Of a DNA stretch of 64,000 bases, positions 58,786-64,000 are shown in pieces. The DNA is taken from the NCBI RefSeq assembly GCF_007858475.1, contig NZ_VIGX01000002.1:372001-436000 (forward strand), given 5' to 3'. The DNA comes from Tsukamurella conjunctivitidis (GTDB taxonomy: Bacteria > Actinomycetota > Actinomycetes > Mycobacteriales > Mycobacteriaceae). Position 1 is the stretch's first letter, and each line of letters begins with the position of its first letter. The translations under genes and the position numbers were made by a program. The notes below the pieces were generated by a model that saw nothing but the letters and a program-made list of their open reading frames with translations, made no database searches and was not told the DNA's origin.

Positions 58786-59628
58786 ATGTTCCACCACGAC
58801 GCGCGCGACGCCCCGGCCTGGCAGCCGCCGGGCCCTGCCATCCTGTTCTGTCCCGCCGACCGCCCCGAGCGGTACGCCAAGGCCGCCGAGCGTGCCGACG
58901 CGGTGATCCTCGACCTCGAGGACGCCGTGACGGCCGACGCGCGCCCGGCGGCCCGGGAGGCGCTGATCGACAACGACCAGGACCCGGCGACGACGATCGT
59001 GCGGGTGAACGCCTTCGGCACCTACGACTTCGCCGAAGACATCGAGGCGCTGCGCCGCACGGCCTACCGTGTGGTCATGCTCGCGAAGACCGAGTCGGCG
59101 CACCAGCTCGACAAGCTGGCGCAGGTCGACGGGCTGCAGGTGATCGCGCTCATCGAGACACCGCTGGGCGCCGTGAACGTCAACGAGATCGCGGCGCACC
59201 CGCGGTGCATCGGCCTCATGTGGGGGGCCGAGGATCTGGTGGCGGCCATGGGCGGGCGCTCGTCGCGGTTCGCGGACGGGACCTACCGGGACGTCCCCCG
59301 GCACGTCCGCTCGGCGACCCGGCTCGCGGCCGCGGCGCACGGCAAGTTCGCCCTGGACGCGGTGCACATCGACATCGCCGACACCGACGGCCTGGCCGCG
59401 GAGGCGGAGGACGCCGTGGCGCTGGGCTTCGCCGCCACCGTCTGCATCCACCCCTCGCAGGCCGCGGTGATCCGTGCCGCCTACCGGCCCACGGACGACG
59501 AGATCGCTTGGGCCCGCGAGGTGCTCGAAGCGGAGGCGGGAAACAACGGTGTCTACCAGGTGCGGGGTCAGATGATCGACGCGCCGCTGCTCGCCCAGGC
59601 CCGGGCAATCGTCGCCCGGGCCGAGTAA
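58786..59628 (+). CDS. citE: CitE-like beta-hydroxyacyl-CoA lyase
   Basis: The 280-residue HpcH/HpaI-type TIM-barrel enzyme has [41 protein letters not shown] and [19 protein letters not shown] (Mg2+ and acyl-CoA site). The M. tuberculosis counterpart Rv2498c is reported to cleave both HMG-CoA in leucine catabolism and citramalyl-CoA in itaconate breakdown. The same dual role is inferred here. GAGGGGGAG sits before the ATG, and the start follows the previous stop without a gap. Confidence 0.88.
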   Translation: MFHHDARDAPAWQPPGPAILFCPADRPERYAKAAERADAVILDLEDAVTADARPAAREALIDNDQDPATTIVRVNAFGTYDFAEDIEALRRTAYRVVMLAKTESAHQLDKLAQVDGLQVIALIETPLGAVNVNEIAAHPRCIGLMWGAEDLVAAMGGRSSRFADGTYRDVPRHVRSATRLAAAAHGKFALDAVHIDIADTDGLAAEAEDAVALGFAATVCIHPSQAAVIRAAYRPTDDEIAWAREVLEAEAGNNGVYQVRGQMIDAPLLAQARAIVARAE

Positions 59629-59645
59629 TCAGTAGGAGTGAAGAG

Positions 59646-61271
59646 ATGACCACCCCGTCCTACGATCGCGGCGAGGCCGAGCCCACGCTGCTGACCGCCA
59701 CGATCGGTGCCCAGCTCGAGATGACGACCGATCGGTTCGGCGAGCGCACCGCGCTCGTCGACGTGCCCTCGGGCCGCCGCTGGACGTACGCCGAACTGCT
59801 CGCCGACTCCCGCGCCTTCGCGGCCGGGCTGCTGCGCAACGGGATCCGCCGCGGCGACCGCGTGGGCGTGTGGGCGCCCAACACGCCGGAGTGGGTGATC
59901 GTGCAGTTCGGCACGGCTCTTGCCGGTGTGATCCTGGTGAATCTCAATCCCTCCTACCGGCAGCGGGAGCTGGAGTACGCGCTCAACCAGTCGGGCATCG
60001 TCGCGGTGTACACGATGACCAGCTTCAAGACCTCGGAATACGCGGCGATGCTGGAGGCGGCCCGGCCGGAGACCCCGCAGCTGCGGGACGTGGTGGAGTT
60101 CGGCACCCCGGCGTGGGACGCCTATCTCGCCGCACCGTCGGAAGACGAGCTGGACGCCCTTGCGGACCTCGGCGACGAGCTGCGCGCCGACGATCCGATC
60201 AACATCCAGTACACCTCGGGTACCACGGGGTTCCCCAAGGGCGCCACTCTCACCCACGGCAACATCCTCAACAACGGCTACCTCGTGGGCGAGCTGCTGA
60301 ACTACACGGAGCAGGACTCGATCTGCATTCCGGTGCCCTTCTACCACTGCTTCGGCATGGTGATGGGCAACCTCGCCGCCGTCACCCACGGCGCGGCCAT
60401 GGTCATCCCCGGCCCGGCCTTCGTGCCGCAGGACGCCCTCGCCGCCGTCGCCGCCGAGAAGTGCACCAGCCTCTACGGTGTGCCCACCATGTTCATCGCG
60501 GAGCTCGCGCTCGCCGATTTCGACACCTACGACCTCTCCAGCCTGCGCACCGGCATCATGGCCGGCTCGCCGTGCCCCGAGGAGGTGATGCGCAAGGTGG
60601 TCGACCGGATGGGCATGACCGAGGTGTCGATCTGCTACGGCATGACGGAGACCTCGCCCGTCTCCACCCAGACCCGCGTCGACGACGCGCTCGAGCTGCG
60701 CGTCGGCACCGTCGGGCGGGTGGGACCGCACCTGGAGATCCAGGTGATCGACCCGATCGACGGCACCGTGATGCCGCGCGGCGAGGTCGGGGAGCTTTGC
60801 ACCCGTGGCTATTCCGTGATGAAGGGCTACTGGAACAACGAGGAGAAGACCGCCGAGGCGATCGACGCCGACGGCTGGATGCACACCGGCGACCTGGCGA
60901 CGATGGACGAGAACGGCTACGTGCGCGTGACCGGCCGGATCAAGGACATGGTGATCCGTGGCGGCGAGAACATCTACCCGCGCGAGATCGAGGAGTTCCT
61001 CTACACCCACCCGGACATCCTGGACGCGCAGGTGATCGGTGTGCCCGACGAGAAGTACGGGGAGGAACTCATGGCCTGGATCCAGCTCCGCGACGGCGTG
61101 GAATCCTTCACCGCCGACGACCTGAAGGCCTTTGCGGACGGGAAGATCGCGCGCCACAAGATCCCCCGCTACGTGCACGTGGTATCGGCCTTCCCCATGA
61201 CGGTCTCGGGAAAGATCCGCAAGGTGCAGATGCGGGAAGAGTCCGTGACGCTGCTCGGTCTGGAAGGCTGA
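59646..61271 (+). CDS. Acyl-CoA synthetase (FadD35-like)
   Basis: The 541-residue AMP-forming ligase has the phosphate loop [18 protein letters not shown] (about 191-208), YGMTETSP, the adenosine motif [17 protein letters not shown], and the final catalytic Lys in [11 protein letters not shown]. It resembles medium-chain ligases such as FadD35 (Rv2505c), which neighbours the same operon in M. tuberculosis. It may activate isovalerate or another branched acid to feed the pathway. AGGAG lies 12 bases before ATG 59646. Confidence 0.9.
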   Translation: MTTPSYDRGEAEPTLLTATIGAQLEMTTDRFGERTALVDVPSGRRWTYAELLADSRAFAAGLLRNGIRRGDRVGVWAPNTPEWVIVQFGTALAGVILVNLNPSYRQRELEYALNQSGIVAVYTMTSFKTSEYAAMLEAARPETPQLRDVVEFGTPAWDAYLAAPSEDELDALADLGDELRADDPINIQYTSGTTGFPKGATLTHGNILNNGYLVGELLNYTEQDSICIPVPFYHCFGMVMGNLAAVTHGAAMVIPGPAFVPQDALAAVAAEKCTSLYGVPTMFIAELALADFDTYDLSSLRTGIMAGSPCPEEVMRKVVDRMGMTEVSICYGMTETSPVSTQTRVDDALELRVGTVGRVGPHLEIQVIDPIDGTVMPRGEVGELCTRGYSVMKGYWNNEEKTAEAIDADGWMHTGDLATMDENGYVRVTGRIKDMVIRGGENIYPREIEEFLYTHPDILDAQVIGVPDEKYGEELMAWIQLRDGVESFTADDLKAFADGKIARHKIPRYVHVVSAFPMTVSGKIRKVQMREESVTLLGLEG

Positions 61272-61275
61272 TCGG

Positions 61276-63138
61276 GTGCATTCGATCGATCGCTTCGCCC
61301 AGTCCGTCGGCCTTCCCACGGGGGACTACGACGCCGTGTACCAGTGGTCCGTCAGCGAACCCGAGCAGTTCTGGGGCGCGGTGTGGGACTTCTTCGAACT
61401 GGGCGAGCGCACCGGCCCCGTGCTCGCCTCGCGGGAGATGCCGGGCGCGCGGTGGTTCCCCGAGGTGGAACTGAACTACGTCGACCGGGTGCTGCGGTTC
61501 GCCTCGCTCCCGGGCGCGGCCATCGTCGGCCTGTCGGACGACGGGGCGCGGGTGGAGATCCCGTGGTCGGAGCTGCCGGCGCGGGTCTCCGCGATCACGG
61601 AGTTGCTGCGCTCGCTCGGGGTGGGCGTGGGCGACCGGGTGGCCGCCTACCTGCCTGACGAGCCCTTCGCGGTGCTCGCGTTCCTGGCGACCGCGTCGAT
61701 CGGTGCGATCTGGTCGGGCTGCGGCCAGGACTACGCGCCCGAGGGCGCGGCCGGCCGGATGGCGCAGCTGGAGCCCAAGGTGCTCTTCGCCCGCGACGGG
61801 TACGCCTTCGGCGAGAAGTATGTCGACAAGCGCGCCGACACCGCCGAGCTCGCCGGGCTGCTGGGGGTTCCGGCGTCGCACGTGATCACCGAGCTGCCCG
61901 AGCCGGGCCCGGACACCCCGGCGCTGAAGCCCGTCCGGGTGCCGTTCGATCACCCGCTGTGGGTGTTGTTCTCGTCGGGCACCACCGGCAAGCCGAAGGG
62001 CATCGTCCAGGGGCACGGCGGCATCCTCGTCGAGCACGTGAAGGTACTGGGGCTGCACAACGAGATCGGGCCCGGCGACGTCTTCTTCTGGCACACCGCG
62101 CTGTCGTGGATGATGTGGAACTACCAGGTGGCCGGGCTGCTCGTGGGTGCCACCATCGTCACCTTCTCCGGGCATCCGCTCGCGCCCACGGCGGATCGGC
62201 TGTGGCAGGTCTGCGAGGACGAGCAGGTCACCTTCTTCGGCACCAGCCCCGGCCAGCTGCAGGCTTCCCGCAAGGCCGGCCTGAACCCCGGCACCGACCA
62301 CGACCTGGTGCTCCGGACGATCGGCAGCACGGGTTCGCCGCTCGCGCCGGACCTGTTCACCTGGGTGGACGAGCACGTGGCGGCGGGGCTCCCGGTGAGC
62401 TCGGTCTCGGGCGGGACCGACGTGTGCAGCGCCTTCTGCGGCGGCACGGCCTCCGTCCCGCACGTGCCCGGCGAGCTGACGGTCCGCTACCTCGGCTGCG
62501 CCCTGGAGGCGTGGGCCCCGGACCGCACCCCGCTCATCGGCGAGGTCGGCGAGATGGTGATCACCATGCCCATGCCGTCGATGCCCACGCACTTCTGGAA
62601 CGACCCGGGGGATGCGAAGTACCGCGCCGCCTACTTCGAGCACGAGTGGACCGACGGGATCGCGCCGAATCTCTGGCGGCACGGCGACTGGGTGGAGCTG
62701 ACCGACCGCGGGTCGATCACCATCCACGGCCGCAGCGATGCGACGTTGAACCGCAACGGCATCCGGATGGGCTCCGCCGATATCTACGAGGTCGTCGAGG
62801 CCGTCCCGGAGGTCGCGGAGGCGATGGTCGTCGGCGTCGACGGGCCGGGCGCGAAGTATTGGATGCCGATGTTCCTCACCCTCGTCCCCGGGGCGGAGCT
62901 GACCGACGAACTGGTGCAGCGCATCCGCGCCGACGTGCGGGCACGGCTCTCGCCGCGGCACGTGCCCGACGAGGTGATCGAGGCCCCCGGCATCCCGCAC
63001 ACCAAGACCGGGAAGAAGCTGGAGATCCCGGTGACCGGCATGCTCGCCGGCCGCGAGGTGAACGTGGACCCCAGGTCCGTCGACGATCCCGAGCTGCTCG
63101 GCTGGTACGAGCAGCAGGGCCGCGCCCACGCCTGGTGA
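61276..63138 (+). CDS. Acetoacetyl-CoA synthetase
   Basis: The 620-residue AMP-forming enzyme has the family N-terminus (FW..VWDFFEL.E), FSSGTTGKPKGIVQGHGG (about 234-251), WMMWNYQV, SGGTDVCSAFCGG and SDATLNRNGIRMGSADIYE. Length and motifs fit acetoacetate-CoA ligase rather than acetyl-CoA synthetase. HMG-CoA cleavage by the upstream lyase yields acetoacetate; this enzyme returns it to acetoacetyl-CoA, completing leucine catabolism. GTG 61276 starts 4 bases after the upstream stop. Confidence 0.92.
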   Translation: MHSIDRFAQSVGLPTGDYDAVYQWSVSEPEQFWGAVWDFFELGERTGPVLASREMPGARWFPEVELNYVDRVLRFASLPGAAIVGLSDDGARVEIPWSELPARVSAITELLRSLGVGVGDRVAAYLPDEPFAVLAFLATASIGAIWSGCGQDYAPEGAAGRMAQLEPKVLFARDGYAFGEKYVDKRADTAELAGLLGVPASHVITELPEPGPDTPALKPVRVPFDHPLWVLFSSGTTGKPKGIVQGHGGILVEHVKVLGLHNEIGPGDVFFWHTALSWMMWNYQVAGLLVGATIVTFSGHPLAPTADRLWQVCEDEQVTFFGTSPGQLQASRKAGLNPGTDHDLVLRTIGSTGSPLAPDLFTWVDEHVAAGLPVSSVSGGTDVCSAFCGGTASVPHVPGELTVRYLGCALEAWAPDRTPLIGEVGEMVITMPMPSMPTHFWNDPGDAKYRAAYFEHEWTDGIAPNLWRHGDWVELTDRGSITIHGRSDATLNRNGIRMGSADIYEVVEAVPEVAEAMVVGVDGPGAKYWMPMFLTLVPGAELTDELVQRIRADVRARLSPRHVPDEVIEAPGIPHTKTGKKLEIPVTGMLAGREVNVDPRSVDDPELLGWYEQQGRAHAW

Positions 63139-63192
63139 GCGGGTTCTCTCCCGGCGGCGTGCGCGACTGGCCCATCGAAGCTCAGCGGACGA

Positions 63193-63564
63193 TCAGCGGG
63201 TGGTGCACTGCCACGCCTTGATCCGTGACCCGGGGAGACTCAGGGCTCCGTTCTGCGCGGCGCGCAGCGTCGGGCCCGTGTACCCGCGGTAGGTCGTGCG
63301 GTTCTCGGCGACGGCGCCACACCCGTTGGCGAACGTGGCGAGCACCTTGCAGGTGCGCCAGCCGCAGGAGTTGAGGGCGGCGCGCTCGGCGGCGGCGCGC
63401 GTCGGGTAGTCCCATGCCCGGCCCGTCGCGCCGTTGCCGGCGACGGCGATCGCGCCCCAATTCACGGCGGCGTTGGCGGCGGGGGCGACGGCGACCTGGA
63501 CGCCGCCGGCGACGCTCGCGGTGGCGACCGCGGCGATCAGGGCCTTCTTGGTGATGGTCTTCAT
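63193..63564 (-). CDS. DUF4189-family secreted protein
   Basis: The 123-residue precursor has a Sec signal (about residues 1-32, ANAA at the cut). The DUF4189 pattern follows: WGAIAVAGNGATGRAWDYPTR, AALNSCG, KVLATFANGCGAVAEN and a final Cys near the C-terminus. Four Cys suggest two disulfides. DUF4189 proteins are small secreted proteins of unknown function, common in mycolata. It is convergent with the acetoacetyl-CoA synthetase gene. Confidence 0.82.
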   Translation of the reverse strand: MKTITKKALIAAVATASVAGGVQVAVAPAANAAVNWGAIAVAGNGATGRAWDYPTRAAAERAALNSCGWRTCKVLATFANGCGAVAENRTTYRGYTGPTLRAAQNGALSLPGSRIKAWQCTTR

Positions 63565-63612
63565 GATGGATCCTCTTTTTTCAGATGGAACAACGGGGGA
63601 GTCGACGGCCCG

Positions 63613-64000
63613 CTAGCGCGGGGAGTCCTGGCTGTCGGTGGGCTTGGGGCCGGACGGGGCGGCCTCGACGGCGGGCTTGGTCACGGTGACCTTCTCGCCC
63701 CACTTCGAGAACGTGAGCGTGATGGTGCCCTCGGTGGAGGGCTTCACCTCGAGGCGCACGACCTGCTTGTCGCCCGACTTCTGGATCCACGCGGTGGTGG
63801 GGACGGGCACGCTCTTCTCGGGATCGACGCGCGAGCCGGAGATCGCGGCGATCTCGGTGGCGGGCACGGTGCCGGTGACCTTGGTGGTCTCCTGGCCGTC
63901 GATGGTCTCGGTGCCGGCGGCCTTGACGCCGGTCATCTTGGCGAGGACGTTGGGGATCCCCTTGGTGGGATCGAACAGGGCGGACACGTCGTAGATGGAG
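63613..64000 (-). CDS. LppX/LprAFG-family lipoprotein (5' end outside window)
   Basis: About 128 C-terminal residues are present (SIYDVSALFDPTKGIPNVLAK, then TETIDGQETTKVTG and a Thr/Lys-rich end). The pattern is that of the LppX/LprA/LprF/LprG beta-sheet lipoproteins, which carry lipids such as lipoarabinomannan, triacylglycerol or phthiocerol lipids across the envelope. The signal peptide and lipobox lie beyond the right edge. The DUF4189 gene follows 48 bases downstream on the same strand. Confidence 0.83.
   Translation of the reverse strand, partial: SIYDVSALFDPTKGIPNVLAKMTGVKAAGTETIDGQETTKVTGTVPATEIAAISGSRVDPEKSVPVPTTAWIQKSGDKQVVRLEVKPSTEGTITLTFSKWGEKVTVTKPAVEAAPSGPKPTDSQDSPR

Noticed and set aside
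1-64000. CRISPR array, prophage or conjugative element
   Set aside because: No regularly spaced repeats, integrase, terminase, relaxase or transposase genes were found on either strand.

Overview
The window is very GC-rich, gene-dense DNA from a mycolic-acid-producing actinobacterium. I see no insertion sequence, prophage or CRISPR array. Marker genes have close relatives in Mycobacterium tuberculosis: echA6 with its metallo-beta-lactamase neighbour, pgi / chorismate mutase / uvrD1 / M23 peptidase, stf0, cysNC, accA1-accD1-fadE19-citE-fadD35 and an LppX/LprAFG lipoprotein. The gene orders differ from Mycobacterium and there are many insertions. A relative such as Tsukamurella or Gordonia fits best; the genus is inference. 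Many genes start 6-7 bases after a TAnnnT-like box, so leaderless translation appears common.

0-15.6 kb: aldo/keto reductase (partial), flavoprotein, echA6 and MBL protein, an orphan MT0933-type antitoxin, a vWA protein, tRNA-Arg(CCU), phosphoesterase, RNase HI, a flavin-fold oxidase, a TetR-cobF pair with a small upstream ORF, a secreted S1/P1 nuclease, a fatty-acid hydroxylase with an AraC regulator, cysQ and an Fpg/Nei glycosylase. 15.7-19 kb: an iron-uptake operon in which EfeU and EfeO are fused, followed by EfeB and a very long hairpin. 19-28.6 kb: DoxX protein, lipoprotein, MocR/YczE pair, SDR, 2-hydroxyacid metabolism with an IclR regulator, and pgi.

28.7-38.4 kb is accessory: an aldehyde dehydrogenase, a sulfatase facing its formylglycine-generating enzyme, and a tightly coupled stf0-cysD-cysNC operon (sulfate activation plus trehalose-type sulfotransferase). 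A divergent TetR/TetX-like monooxygenase pair with two identical-arm operators follows. 38.4-48.3 kb returns to the conserved chorismate mutase / uvrD1 / M23 block, interrupted by a polytopic membrane protein and two tandem paralogous secreted proteins that share promoter, leader and an internal repeat domain.

48.5-52.8 kb: an M-box (magnesium) riboswitch, a small leader ORF and several hairpins precede mgtC and a fused-permease ABC transporter. 52.8-63.1 kb: a TetR-headed leucine/isovalerate catabolic operon (accD1, accA1, fadE19, MaoC-like, CitE-like lyase, acyl-CoA ligase) ending with acetoacetyl-CoA synthetase, which would complete the path to acetyl-CoA precursors. The window ends with a DUF4189 secreted protein and a truncated lipoprotein gene.
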